The notes: generated by a model not told the origin, from the sequence alone. DNA of 50,019 bases from Betaproteobacteria bacterium HGW-Betaproteobacteria-7 (GCA_002840765.1 PHCE01000024.1:1-50019); one strand, 5' to 3'. Positions 8,865-17,745 are shown, counted from the stretch's first letter. Numbers and translations are program-made.

Positions 8865-9743
8865 ATGTCAGGCATCTTCATCAGCTATCGGCGTGACGAC
8901 AGCCGCGGTTTCGCCGGCCGGCTGGCCGACGCCCTTGACGCTGCCTTCGGCGCCGATTTCGTTTTTCGTGATATCGACGACATCGCCCCCGGCGCCGATT
9001 TCATCCAGGCCATCACCAGCCGTCTCGCCAGCGTCGATGTCGTGCTCGTCGTCATCGGGCCGGACTGGTTAGCTGCCCGGAATGATGGCGGGCGGCGTCT
9101 CGACGACCCGACCGATTTCGTCCGCCTGGAAATCGAACTGGCGCTGGCTGCTGACAAACCACTCTGGCCGGTGCTCATTGGTGGCGCCGCGATGCCTGTT
9201 GAAGAAGCGCTTCCACCATCACTACAGCCACTCGCCCGGCGCCAGGCGCTGACCTTGGCCGATGTCGCCTGGAAGGAAGACGTGGACCGCCTGATCGCCG
9301 CCCTGCGACGTCAGCTACCAGCGCCCGGCCGGTCGCGCTGGCAGTGGCTGGTGGCGGGTGCGGCCGCCATCGCCGGCCTGCTGCTCGGCGGTCTCTGGCT
9401 GTTTTCGGGAACGGGAAAAAGCGCCGCCGTCACCGGTGCCTGGGTCGCCCAGGTGCGCTATGACTGGGGTGCCGAACATGGCGAACGCTTTGATCTACAA
9501 CTCGAAGCAGGCCGCTTGCGTGGCACGGCAAGTTACCTCGGCCTGCCGCGCCGCATTGTCGACGGTCAAGTGGCTGGCGACGGCAGCCTTGAATTCACCA
9601 CCGGCAGCGAAGTACTCAGCGGCCCGTCGCTGACGCACCGCTACCGCGGCCGTCAGGTGGCGGAGGGCATCCGCTTCGTGCTCGAAACCAGCGGCGGCAG
9701 CCCGGCCGCCACACCTGTCGAATTCATCGCTCGGCGGCCGTGA
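8865..9743 (+). CDS. TIR-domain protein with a transmembrane helix and C-terminal domain
   Basis: 292 aa. The ATG at 8865 was chosen because GGAGG lies 7 nt upstream; an in-frame ATG at 8844 is less well placed. Residues 3-147 are a TIR domain: [45 protein letters not shown] and [11 protein letters not shown]. Glu89 in the last motif matches the catalytic Glu of NAD-cleaving bacterial TIR domains. A single membrane helix follows at about 161-181. Residues 190-292 form a predicted beta-rich domain ([20 protein letters not shown]). That tail would face the periplasm if the TIR domain is cytoplasmic. Enzymatic activity and any defence role are inference; TIR proteins of this type also serve in signalling. 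Confidence 0.85.
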   Translation: MSGIFISYRRDDSRGFAGRLADALDAAFGADFVFRDIDDIAPGADFIQAITSRLASVDVVLVVIGPDWLAARNDGGRRLDDPTDFVRLEIELALAADKPLWPVLIGGAAMPVEEALPPSLQPLARRQALTLADVAWKEDVDRLIAALRRQLPAPGRSRWQWLVAGAAAIAGLLLGGLWLFSGTGKSAAVTGAWVAQVRYDWGAEHGERFDLQLEAGRLRGTASYLGLPRRIVDGQVAGDGSLEFTTGSEVLSGPSLTHRYRGRQVAEGIRFVLETSGGSPAATPVEFIARRP

Positions 9744-9760
9744 GTCCTGTGGAGATCGCC

Positions 9761-10039
9761 ATGCCGGAAAGAAAAAATCACCTGATCATCGAGGGCCGCG
9801 TCCAGGGCGTCGGCTATCGCTACAGTATGGCCGAGCAGGCCGCGCGCCTCGGCGTTACCGGCTGGGTGCGTAACCGGCGTGATGGCAGCGTCGAAGCCAT
9901 GATCTGCGGTGAAGCGGCGGCGGTCGAGGCGCTGATCGCATGGGCCGGTAGCGGCCCGCCGGCGGCCCATGTCGAACGCGTGCAGGTGGCGCCGGGGGCG
10001 GGTGATTTCGCCAGTTTCGCGCAGCGCGAAACCGTCTGA
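9761..10039 (+). CDS. acyP: Acylphosphatase
   Basis: About 92 aa from the ATG at 9761, which has GTGGAG 8 nt upstream; a GTG at 9740 overlapping the TIR stop would add seven residues. The signature [10 protein letters not shown] carries the catalytic Arg, and [15 protein letters not shown] carries the catalytic Asn. Acylphosphatases hydrolyse carboxyl-phosphate bonds in small cytoplasmic metabolites such as acetyl phosphate or 1,3-bisphosphoglycerate. The gene directly follows the TIR gene and is probably co-transcribed with it, but no functional connection is evident. It converges on the MaoC-like gene with only 9 nt between the stops. Confidence 0.93.
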   Translation: MPERKNHLIIEGRVQGVGYRYSMAEQAARLGVTGWVRNRRDGSVEAMICGEAAAVEALIAWAGSGPPAAHVERVQVAPGAGDFASFAQRETV

Positions 10040-10048
10040 CTAGTCGGC

Positions 10049-10498
10049 TCAGGCGGGCCGGCGGCGCAGCAGGTGATTGACGATGAAGCCCAGCACCACC
10101 TCGCCGCGCTGATTCACCGCCTGGTACTTCAGGCGGGCGATGCCGCGGTCCGGCTTGGAAGCCGACGGCCGCACCTCCAGTACTTCGATCTCGCTATGCA
10201 GCGTATCGCCCGGTCGCACCGGCGCCAGCCAGCGCAACTCGTCGATACCCGGCGAACCCATGCTGGCATCGGCCAGCAGGCCGGACTGGATGAACAGCCG
10301 GAAACTGATGGCCAGGCTCTGGAAGCCGCTGGCGATCAGCCCGCCATAAGGCGATTCCGCCGCCGCATTGGCATCCAGATGAAAGGGCTGCGGATCATAG
10401 CGCCAGGCGAAATCGATGATTTCCGCCTCGGTCAGCGTCAGGCCAGGCGTCGTGAAGCGCTGGCCGGGGGTAAGGTCGTCGAGGAAGCGGGTGTCCAT
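10049..10498 (-). CDS. MaoC-like (R)-hydratase family protein
   Basis: 149 aa from the ATG at 10498, which has AGGA about 10 nt upstream. A longer start (10546) would run back into higA and is less likely. The hot-dog fold signature is clear: IDFAWRYDPQPFHLDANAAA, SPYGGLIASGFQSLAISFRL and PVRPGDTLHSEIEVLEVRPS. The Asp/His pair in YDPQPFH matches the hydratase dyad. Members act on enoyl-CoA or related thioesters. It follows the antitoxin genes on the same strand with a 10 nt gap after higA, so transcription from the toxin-antitoxin promoter may reach it. The exact substrate is unknown. Confidence 0.87.
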   Translation of the reverse strand: MDTRFLDDLTPGQRFTTPGLTLTEAEIIDFAWRYDPQPFHLDANAAAESPYGGLIASGFQSLAISFRLFIQSGLLADASMGSPGIDELRWLAPVRPGDTLHSEIEVLEVRPSASKPDRGIARLKYQAVNQRGEVVLGFIVNHLLRRRPA

Positions 10499-10508
10499 GG
10501 TCTGGTTC

Positions 10509-10808
10509 CTAGGTGGTGCCGTGCAGGGGTCGGACTTCTTTGGCAATCTGCTCGGTGCTCGTGCTTTCCGCCTGTTTCAGGTCATAAGCGCTTTGCAGGT
10601 TGAGCCAGAACTGCGCGGTCGTATCGAAATAGCGCGCCAGTCGCAAAGCCGTATCCGGCTTGACCGCCCTTCGCTCACGGACAATGTCGTTGATTCTTGG
10701 CGCCGGCACATGCAAAGCCATTGCCAGTGCATTGACGCTCATGCCCAATGGCACAAGAAATTCATCGTGCAGGATTTGGCCGGGGTGGATAGGGGGCATA
10801 TTGTTCAT
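10509..10808 (-). CDS. higA: HigA-type XRE-family antitoxin, no adjacent HigB
   Basis: 99 aa. MPPIHPGQILHDEFLVPLGM followed by a helix-turn-helix (VNALAMALHVPAPRINDIV) and DTALRLARYFDTTAQFWLNL is the classic HigA/VapI profile, including the PGEIL-like opening motif. HigA normally binds and represses together with the mRNA interferase HigB, encoded just upstream of it. Here the upstream gene is instead brnA (22 nt gap), and no HigB-like ORF is found nearby. It may act as a solitary regulator, as a third component of the brnTA operon, or be a remnant of a toxin-antitoxin pair. Family call strong, partner unknown. Confidence 0.88.
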   Translation of the reverse strand: MNNMPPIHPGQILHDEFLVPLGMSVNALAMALHVPAPRINDIVRERRAVKPDTALRLARYFDTTAQFWLNLQSAYDLKQAESTSTEQIAKEVRPLHGTT

Positions 10809-10830
10809 ACTGGGCCTTTTCGGTACGAGC

Positions 10831-11100
10831 CTACGCTGGCGAATGGGTCTTCAGCCATTCTTTCAGCGCGCTATCCATGCGCGTCTGCCAGCCATCGCCG
10901 CTGGCGCGAAATTGATCCACGACATCGCGCGACAGGCGGATTGAAATACGCTCCTTGGTCTGCTCGGCCTTCGGGCGGCCGCGCAATTTGCGCTGCAACG
11001 AATCGGGCAAGCCCGAAAATGGCAGGGCGCGCTGAACATCGGCCACCGTCCATTCCGGATTGTCGTCGTCAATCGCTTCAGGTTTGGCTTGCTTGTTCAT
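10831..11100 (-). CDS. brnA: BrnA-type antitoxin
   Basis: 89 aa from the ATG at 11100, overlapping the 3' end of brnT by 23 nt. The N-terminus (MNKQAKPEAIDDDNPEWTVA) is the acidic, toxin-wrapping type. The C-terminal half contains a ribbon-helix-helix DNA-binding motif, ISIRLSRDVVDQFRASGDGW, typical of BrnA (DUF4415). BrnA neutralises the ribonuclease BrnT and represses the operon. A longer in-frame start (11253) lies inside brnT and is unlikely. The gene order toxin first, antitoxin second, with overlap, is the canonical brnTA arrangement. Confidence 0.92.
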   Translation of the reverse strand: MNKQAKPEAIDDDNPEWTVADVQRALPFSGLPDSLQRKLRGRPKAEQTKERISIRLSRDVVDQFRASGDGWQTRMDSALKEWLKTHSPA

Positions 11101-11353
11101 ACCGTTGTACCTCACGTGTGTTCGCCTTGCGGAAGCTGATGACGCGAATCCCCTTGGCGGTTTCAACAAATACCAGCGCATGCAGGCGGCCATCGAGGAA
11201 TCCCAAGCCGCGATAACGTGTCTCGCCATAATCGCGTCGATCATCCTGCGCAAAGATCGCCGTCTCGAAATCGAAATCCGTCACCCGCTCGAAACTCAAG
11301 CCGCGCAAAGCCACGTTAGCGGCGTTTTTCGCGGAGTCGAAAGTGATTTTCAT
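11078..11353 (-). CDS. brnT: BrnT-type ribonuclease toxin
   Basis: 91 aa, DUF497. Family features are FDSAKNAANVALRGLSFERV (normally with KN..KH), DDRRDYGETRYRGLGFLDG, and the C-terminal RVISFRKANTREVQRYEQ with the conserved R, S and RKA positions that contribute to RNA cleavage in a RelE-like fold. It is a cytoplasmic bacteriostatic toxin. Directly upstream there is a near-consensus promoter with a palindrome over the -10 region, consistent with autoregulation by the BrnT-BrnA complex. The length is normal, and the module looks intact. Confidence 0.92.
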   Translation of the reverse strand: MKITFDSAKNAANVALRGLSFERVTDFDFETAIFAQDDRRDYGETRYRGLGFLDGRLHALVFVETAKGIRVISFRKANTREVQRYEQASQT

Positions 11354-11358
11354 AATTT

Positions 11359-11386
11359 ATTGTATGTACAAAATATAATCTGTCAA
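11359..11386 (-). promoter_or_regulatory. brnT promoter with palindromic operator
   Basis: On the minus strand TTGACA (11381-11386) and TACAAT (11359-11364) are separated by 16 nt. The 12 bp inverted repeat TTGTACATACAA (11360-11371) overlaps the -10 box. The -10 ends only 5 nt before the ATG, so the transcript would be leaderless or nearly so. The palindrome is a good candidate for the BrnA binding site. Confidence 0.6.
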
Positions 11387-12276
11387 TCCGCACTCGCCTC
11401 GCCGGTGGCTTCGGCTGGCGGGAGTGGCGCAATAGTTTCGACAATGCGCCTGAGCAGGGCGGAGTAAAGCGCGTAGCAGTCGCGTGCCAGTCGGTATTGC
11501 GCCAGATTCGCTTGGTATGCGGCTACGAGGTCTAGCGGCGGTGTCCCGCCAAAACCGTAATCGACCGACATTTTGTTCGGAACAGGCTGCAATAGAAACC
11601 TGCCGTCCGGCTGTTTTTCCAATCGCTTGGCTTGTTGAACGCTTCGGGTAACCAAGCAGGTTTCCCCAACGCCAAGTCGGGGGCCTATCGTGTGATTGAC
11701 ACGGTTTCGATAGTCAGCAGTCGCATCTTTATACGATTGGTTATCGAGAGTTCTGATTGCCGCCAGCAGTCGGTCACCCCCAGCCCAAGTTTTGGCGAGG
11801 GTGTGTAAATGGGATTCTTTCTGTTGTCTCTTCGGATGCTTGGGGCGATCGGATGGGGAAATGGGGTCATCAGGAAGGTGATCCCGGTAAGTTGAATCAA
11901 TACTCAGCTTGGCTTGGTGAAAGGCTTTGGTGCCCACCGAGGTCAAAGTGTCGCGCAACGCACTCGGGCGCAGAAGGCACTCATGGGCTAGCGTATCGAG
12001 AAACTCATAACGTATCTGCCAAGCATTGTCTTCGTCGTAAGCGGCCAGAACCTTATTCCAGCTATCCCAACTTACCAGTGCAAATTGCCAGCGGTTGAGC
12101 AGGTTCGTTAGTTCGTTCAAGTCGCTGGAAATCAATTCCTCGCCCAGCAAGTACCACTTCCGGTTCTTCAGGAACGCGAAATCATAGGGGAGCGGTGCCT
12201 CATCCGGTTGCTCATCAAGACAATCCAGGTAGCGCTCATAAGCCCCTTGAAGCAAGGTTCGATAGCTTGAATCCAT
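11383..12276 (-). CDS. Hypothetical protein with HEPN-like R-x4-H motif, next to a methyltransferase
   Basis: 297 aa, mostly helical, with no signal or membrane segment. I do not recognise the family. Residues 188-200 read DYRNRVNHTIGPR. Arg190 and His195 form an R-x4-H motif with a polar residue after the Arg, the active-site pattern of HEPN ribonucleases. The flanking stretches (residues 60-125 and 250-285) would supply the helical bundle. It starts 30 nt after the stop of the upstream methyltransferase and on the same strand, so the two are probably co-transcribed. Its 3' end overlaps the -35 region of brnT. A HEPN toxin or accessory subunit of the restriction-modification gene is the working idea; a purely structural HEPN-like role cannot be excluded. 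Confidence 0.5.
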   Translation of the reverse strand: MDSSYRTLLQGAYERYLDCLDEQPDEAPLPYDFAFLKNRKWYLLGEELISSDLNELTNLLNRWQFALVSWDSWNKVLAAYDEDNAWQIRYEFLDTLAHECLLRPSALRDTLTSVGTKAFHQAKLSIDSTYRDHLPDDPISPSDRPKHPKRQQKESHLHTLAKTWAGGDRLLAAIRTLDNQSYKDATADYRNRVNHTIGPRLGVGETCLVTRSVQQAKRLEKQPDGRFLLQPVPNKMSVDYGFGGTPPLDLVAAYQANLAQYRLARDCYALYSALLRRIVETIAPLPPAEATGEASAD

Positions 12277-12306
12277 GTCTGGTGTCCGACGCGATGTGTC
12301 AGGCGC

Positions 12307-15300
12307 TCACCCCACCCAACCGCCCTCCGAGCGCTTGGCGCGGCCGAGGGCTTCGAGCATGGCGAGGATTTCGGGCAGGCGTTTTTTCCACGGGCCTTTG
12401 CCGGTGAAGCGGGCGGCGAGGGCGGCTTCATCTTGCGGCGAAGGCGTCAGGGCGTCGGCGACGGCGCGTACCTGTTCGGGCAGGGTGGAAGGCCAGGGGC
12501 GTTTTTCGCTGACGGTGACGGCCAGGGGTTTGGTTGCTTCCGGCAGGGCGATGCGCTGCTGCACACGCTGCTGATCAGCGTCTGGATTCTGGAAATCCGG
12601 GCGCAGCCAGCGGATGTGGCCGGCGGCTTCTTCGGTCGCGCGTTCGAGGTTGAGCGCCACCAGGCGTTCGAGCAGGGTATCGGTGGCGCTTGCGGCTAGG
12701 TCGGACCAGCCGTAGGCGGCGAGGACGGCGGCGTCGAGTTCGTCGTGGAACTGGCGCAACACGGCGACGAGGCCCATTTCGTGGATGGATTTTTCCTTGG
12801 CGGTCAGCGGCTCGCCGCTGCGCAGTCTGGCGAGGACGTTGTACATGCCCGTCAGTGTCAGCTCGGGATGGGCGGCCTGCTGGCGCTTGCGGTGGGCGTC
12901 GAGTTGTTCGGCGAGGGCGGCGATGCGGGCTTGCTGCTCGGGGCTGGCGGCGGGGAAGGGGAATGGGTCGAAGCAGCGGGATTTGTTGTAGACCGAATCA
13001 TTGCCGACACCAAGTTTTCCACCTGTAGCTATTGACCAGACAACGTGGACGATTGAGGACAGGACGCCGAGGTGGAAAGCATCAGCCAGGGTGATACAGA
13101 CCACTTTGTGGTCAGACAATACGGTGGCGTCAATAAATTGGAAAACCCGGTGCTTGGAAGTCTCTGTAGTGCCGATATAGCGCGGGAGTCCGAGCAGCGC
13201 CTTCCTAAGTACCGGGCGCTCCCACCCAAAGCGCCACCATAATTCACGAATTGATGCACGGTTGTTGTGGTCACGCTCCGGCTTTACGTAATCGATGACA
13301 TGTTGAAATGCGGCTGGGTTTGTCTGGCGTGCCTCATCGTGTTCCATCCCAGAAAAATCGATCAAATATCGCTCGCGGGAAACCTGTAACAGATCTTTGC
13401 CACCGAGGTAGGGTTTGATAACAGAGTCACCTTGAGTCCGAAGGCGAGCGGCAACTTCGGGTGTCAGTACGAAGCCCGAGCCATGCAGAGCTACGCCCAT
13501 GCCACACATCCCGTCATTAGCGCGAAGGGCGGTTGCTGAGGCGACGTTCGCGCCGATACTCAAGTCAGCGTGGATGCGGCCGGTTTTCTCGGCGAGTTCG
13601 ATATGCACGGCATCGCCTTCGGCGCCGCCTTCGAAAACGACGGTTTGCAGCATTCCCGGGGCGTCGCCGGTCTGGCCGACTGTCATGGCGATGCGCACGG
13701 CGGCGCCGCTGGCCGCGTCGACCCACGGATGATCCGGGATTGCATAGGCGAGGGCTAATGGCGGCTGCGCGTTAAGGTGGTGTTCGAGAACACGGCGGTT
13801 GAATGCTTGAGTGAGACTGTTGGTGGTGATTAAGCCGAAGCGCAGGGCCTTAGCACGGCGTGTCAGGTCGGCGGCATGGTGCCACCAGTACATGACGAAA
13901 TCGGCGGATTCGGGAACCTCCGGCCAGGCGGTGCGCAGGGCTTCGGTGTAGCCGTCGCCAAGCGCCGCACGCATTCGCTTTGTGCCGATGAAGGGCGGGT
14001 TGCCGACGATGTAGTCGGCTGCCGGCCAGGTGGCGGGGCGCGGGTTGGTGTAGCGTTGGCGCGGGATTTGTGCGGCCTCATCCGGCACCAACTCGCCGGT
14101 GACGGGGTGGACTTTGGTCGTGCGGCCGTCCCAGCGGGTGAGGGGCTTGCCGCTGTCGTCGGTGGCGAAGTCGATGGCGTCGGCGCTGAGCACGGCGTCG
14201 CGGCATTCGATGTTCTTGAAGTCGCGCAGGATGGGGCTGGGCGGCAGGCCGCTGCCCTGGGTGCGGAAGTGACGGTGAGGCCTTCGACTTCCAGCCGCTG
14301 CTGGGTGTCGCCCAGTTGGGCGAGGGTGTCGAGGACTTCGCCTTCGAGACGCTTCATGTGTTCGAGCGTGACGTAGAGGAAGTTGCCGGAGCCGCAGGCG
14401 GGGTCGAGGACACGGGTGGTGCACAGTTTGTGGTGCCAGGCGCGGACGAGGGCGGCGGCGTCTTTCAGCTTGCCTTCGTTGGCCAGCAGCAGGGCGGCGG
14501 TCTGGGTGTCGTGCCAGTCGCTGCGCAGCGGCTCAATGACGGTGGGCAGGACGAGGCGGTCGACGTAGGCGCGCGGCGTGTAGTGGGCGCCGAGGTCGTG
14601 GCGGTCGATGGGGTCGAGGGCGCTTTCGAGCAGGGTGCCGAAGATGGCCGGTTCGACTTCCGCCCAGTCGGCCTGACCGGCTTCGAGCAGCAGTTCGATC
14701 TGCTGGCGGTCGAGGGGCAGGACTTCCGGCTGCTTGAACAGCTTGCCGTTGAAGCGCGGCAACTGGGCGCGGATGGCGACGGAGAACTGGCCTTCGTCCA
14801 TGGCTTTCCACAGTTCGGCGACGAGAGGGACGAACTGATTGGGGGCGTTCTTCAGTGTCCTGAGCAGGCCGGTGAAGGCGCCTTCGTTGTCGACCTTGGG
14901 CAACAGGCCGACATCCTCGGCGAACATGGAGAACAGGCAGCGCGAGAGGAAGTTGGCGACGCGCTCGGGGTGGAACTGGCCTTCCAGCGACTGGGCGACG
15001 CGGGCGAGCTTTTGCGCAATGTCGCGCGTGGCGCGGGCGGTGCGGCGGGCCGGGTCGAGGCTGTGCGGGTCGGCCCAGACGGCTTTGAGGCGGGCGCGGA
15101 TGTCGTCGCGGGCGAGGTCGGCAAGACGGATGCGGTGACTGCGCGGATCGGGGAAGGGTGTGTAGCTGCCGCCGGTGCAGGTGAATTCGGCATAGAGCTC
15201 GATGACATTGCCGACATCGAGCACCACCAGGAAGGGTGGGCGGCCTTCGTCGGCCGGCAGGTGGCGAGCGTAGTTTTCGGCTTGGCCGCGGGCGCGCAGC

Positions 15301-15590
15301 AGGGCGTCGTCGAACTGGCGGGTCTCTGCGCCGGCGCGGATTTTCTTGGCTTCGCCGATGAAGCTGCCGCGCTTGTAGCAATCGATGAAGCCGTTGCTGG
15401 TGCTGCCGTCGCCGTGGTGGAAGATGACGCGGCGCTCGAAGACGTAGGGGTTGTCGCGGGTGTCTTCGTTGGCGGGCTGGGGTTTGGCGACGCCGAGCAG
15501 GTCGCAGAGGTCGGCAATGAAAAGCTGGTAGTTGGCGCGCTCGGAACCGCCGGCCTGTTGCCAGCGCTGAAGAAAGGTGTCGATCTGCAT
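12307..15590 (-). pseudogene. MmeI-like restriction-methyltransferase, broken by an internal deletion
   Basis: Two frames together cover the gene. The first (15590 to about 14270) has an N-terminal PD-(D/E)xK nuclease with Asp70 and Glu80-x-Lys82 ([16 protein letters not shown]), then a helical spacer, then methyltransferase motif [21 protein letters not shown]. The second (about 14270 to 12307) resumes at [18 protein letters not shown], followed by catalytic motif IV (GNPPF) and the target recognition domain ending in NKSRCFDPFPFP. In intact relatives roughly 25-30 residues lie between LEVEGLTVT and HFRTQG, including the GIELNPRAA segment that binds the AdoMet ribose. Here they are missing and the frame shifts. 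Such single-chain enzymes cut and methylate the same site; this copy should be inactive unless the two halves are made separately. Confidence 0.82.
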
Positions 15591-15617
15591 GATGGCGGGA
15601 TTCTAACCCGCCATCTT

Positions 15618-16298
15618 TCAGTGCGGGCTGGCGCCGACCGGCTTGAGCATGATGGCCAGCGGCAACGGCTGGCCGTTGTGCAGCGCCGGGTAGGCGCGGT
15701 CGTTGATGTAGTGCGGTTGGCCGTCGCTTTCAATGCGAGCGGCGACCTGGATGCGGGCTCGCTTGCCGATCAGGTCGCGGTCGATGGTGGCGGTGAAGAA
15801 GATCGGCACCTGGGCGCCGTTCAGTTCGTAGCGTTGTTCGGCCAGCACGCGGGCCGGGGCGCCGGCACGGCTGACGTCGTGGACGAGGATGACCAGGATG
15901 GCGTCGGGCGGCAGGGCGTTGCGGGCTCGGTAGGCGACGCCACCGTTGAGGGTGATGAAACTGCTGGCGGCTGTCGGTGACGATGCGGCGGCGGGTGGGG
16001 CGCCGCGCGAACAGCGCAGCTGACGGCCTTGTTCATCTTCGAGGAAAGCGTCCTCGCCCTGGATGTGCAGGTCGACCGGGTCGGCACGGTAACGGGCGCC
16101 GGAGGCGGCGGCTACCTGGGGCAGGATGAGGTCGCCGCCGGTGCGGTGCAGGGTGGCCTGCGGCCGGCCGTCGGCCGCTGTGCCATAGGCGATGGCGAGC
16201 GTCTGGCCGTTGTCGCAGGTATAGGTGATGGTGTCAGCGGCGTGCAGGCTGCCGGCGAGAACGAGTGGCAGCAGGGCGGCGATGGCGAATGGTTTCAT
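15618..16298 (-). CDS. Exported protein with MliC-like and YbaY/YscW-like domains
   Basis: 226 aa from [20 protein letters not shown], a clear signal peptide with no lipobox Cys. Residues about 24-100 ([16 protein letters not shown] to GRQLRCS) match the MliC-type inhibitor of C-type lysozyme, with its paired cysteines. Residues about 118-226 ([20 protein letters not shown], then [13 protein letters not shown] and [10 protein letters not shown]) match the YbaY/YscW lipoprotein domain. The two domains are usually separate or combined only in a few lineages. A periplasmic lysozyme-inhibitor or envelope-stress role is likely. The ATG overlaps the stop of bpt (ATGA), so it belongs to the aat-bpt operon. 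Confidence 0.75.
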   Translation of the reverse strand: MKPFAIAALLPLVLAGSLHAADTITYTCDNGQTLAIAYGTAADGRPQATLHRTGGDLILPQVAAASGARYRADPVDLHIQGEDAFLEDEQGRQLRCSRGAPPAAASSPTAASSFITLNGGVAYRARNALPPDAILVILVHDVSRAGAPARVLAEQRYELNGAQVPIFFTATIDRDLIGKRARIQVAARIESDGQPHYINDRAYPALHNGQPLPLAIMLKPVGASPH

Positions 16299-17032
16299 GG
16301 CGTGGTGGGCAGGTGTTGCCAGCGTCCTTCGATGAGGCCCTCGATGGGCTGGAAGTCCGTCTTGTAGGCCATCTTGCGGCTGGCGGCGATCCAGTAGCCG
16401 AGATAGAGATAAGGGAGGCCGAGGCCGAGACATTGCTGACGTTGCCAGAGAATGTTGTAGATGCCATAGCTGGCGCCGGGAATGTCCGGTTCGTAGAAGG
16501 TGTAGACCGACGAGAGGCCGTCGTCGAGGACGTCAATCAGACTGACCATGCGGACGACGCCGTCTTCGGAAAACTCGACCAGCCGGGTGTCGACGCGGCT
16601 TTGCAGGAGGAACTGGGCGTACTGGTCGTGGCTGTCGTCGTCCATGCCGCCACCGGGGTGGCGAGCCTGCTGGTAGCGGCTGTAGAGCTGGTAGTGCTCC
16701 TCGCGGAAGAGCAGCGGCAGTTCGCGGGCGTGCAGCTTGACGTGGTGTTTGAGGGCGCGGCGCTGGTGGCGCTTGAGATGCAGTTCGGCGACCGCCAGGC
16801 GCACCGGCACGCATTCACGGCAGCCGTCGCAGTGCGGCCGGTAGGTAAAGATGCCGCTGCGCCGGAAGCCGGCGCGGACCAGCGAGGCGTAGATTTCGCT
16901 GTCGATCAGGTGGGCCGGGGTGGCGACTTGCGAGCGCGCCTGACGGTCGGCCAGATAGCTGCACGGATAGGGCGAGGTCGCGTAAAACTGCAGCAGCGAG
17001 AAGGGCAGGGCGGCGTCGTCGGGCTGGGCCAT
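16295..17032 (-). CDS. bpt: Aspartate/glutamate leucyltransferase (Bpt, arginyltransferase family)
   Basis: 245 aa. The N-terminus has the [20 protein letters not shown] motif, followed by [20 protein letters not shown], whose CxxC cysteines are typical of the ATE family. The C-terminal half carries [19 protein letters not shown] and the [20 protein letters not shown] tRNA-acyltransferase motif. Bacterial members add leucine to N-terminal Asp or Glu, feeding proteins to ClpS/ClpAP. The gene begins 6 nt after the aat stop. Together they cover both primary and secondary N-degron residues. Confidence 0.94.
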   Translation of the reverse strand: MAQPDDAALPFSLLQFYATSPYPCSYLADRQARSQVATPAHLIDSEIYASLVRAGFRRSGIFTYRPHCDGCRECVPVRLAVAELHLKRHQRRALKHHVKLHARELPLLFREEHYQLYSRYQQARHPGGGMDDDSHDQYAQFLLQSRVDTRLVEFSEDGVVRMVSLIDVLDDGLSSVYTFYEPDIPGASYGIYNILWQRQQCLGLGLPYLYLGYWIAASRKMAYKTDFQPIEGLIEGRWQHLPTTP

Positions 17033-17038
17033 GGCCGG

Positions 17039-17740
17039 TCAGTTCCAGTCGATCGCCGTCGCGGGCCACGGCCCGCGACGGTGTTCCGCCGCGGTCAGGG
17101 CACGCAGGCGGGTGAGGAACTCGGCGCGGGGAATCTCCCGGCCACCGAGCGAGGCGAGGTGCACAGTGCGCATCTGGCAATCGATCAAAGCAACGTTGTC
17201 AGCCTTCAGCCGGCCGATGAGGTGAGCGAAGGCGACCTTCGAGGCGTCGCGGCGACGGGCGAACATCGATTCTCCGTAAAACATCCGCCCGATTAGCAAG
17301 CCGTACAAACCGCCGACCAGGTCGCCTTCTGCATAGGTTTCGACCGAATGCGCCCAGCCGAGTTCATGCAGCCGGCAATAGGCTTCCTTCATGTCGGCGG
17401 TGATCCAGGTGCTGTCCTGGCCCGGCCGCGGCGTTTCGGAACAGCCGGCGATGACGCCGGCGAAGTTGCTGTCGAAGCGCACTTCGAAGGCGCCGCTGCG
17501 CAGGGTCTTGCGCAGCGAACGACTGAGGCGGAACTCGTCGGGAAAGAGCACCATGCGCGGGTCGGGCGAGTACCACAGGGGATGCCCCTCGACAGTGCCC
17601 CAGGGAAAGATGCCCTGGCGATAGGCCTCAAGCAGACGCGGGGCCGACAGATCGCCGCCGATGGCGAGCAGGCCGCCCATCTCGGTCCGGGCCGACGCGA
17701 CCGGCGGAAAGGCGTCGAGCGGGCCGAGATAGGGGATCAT
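17039..17740 (-). CDS. aat: Leucyl/phenylalanyl-tRNA--protein transferase
   Basis: 233 aa, normal length. Characteristic motifs are GLLAIGGDLSAPRLLEAYRQ, GIFPWGTVEGHPLWYSPDPR, AYCRLHELGWAHSVETY, LVGGLYGLLIGRMFYGESMF and DCQMRTVHLASLGGREIPR. The enzyme transfers Leu or Phe from tRNA to proteins with N-terminal Lys or Arg, marking them for ClpAP. It starts 5 nt after the stop of fbpC, so it is transcribed with the iron transporter ATPase upstream and bpt downstream. Confidence 0.96.
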   Translation of the reverse strand: MIPYLGPLDAFPPVASARTEMGGLLAIGGDLSAPRLLEAYRQGIFPWGTVEGHPLWYSPDPRMVLFPDEFRLSRSLRKTLRSGAFEVRFDSNFAGVIAGCSETPRPGQDSTWITADMKEAYCRLHELGWAHSVETYAEGDLVGGLYGLLIGRMFYGESMFARRRDASKVAFAHLIGRLKADNVALIDCQMRTVHLASLGGREIPRAEFLTRLRALTAAEHRRGPWPATAIDWN

Positions 17741-17745
17741 CTAAC

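Noticed and set aside
10509..15590. Prophage or integrative element
   Set aside because: No integrase, transposase, phage structural gene, tRNA target or flanking direct repeat was seen around the defence-like genes.
14316..15980. A 554-codon open frame on the plus strand
   Set aside because: It is the antisense shadow of the methyltransferase gene in GC-rich DNA: repetitive GV/DE/AG composition, no domain, and the opposite strand encodes recognisable nuclease and methyltransferase motifs.
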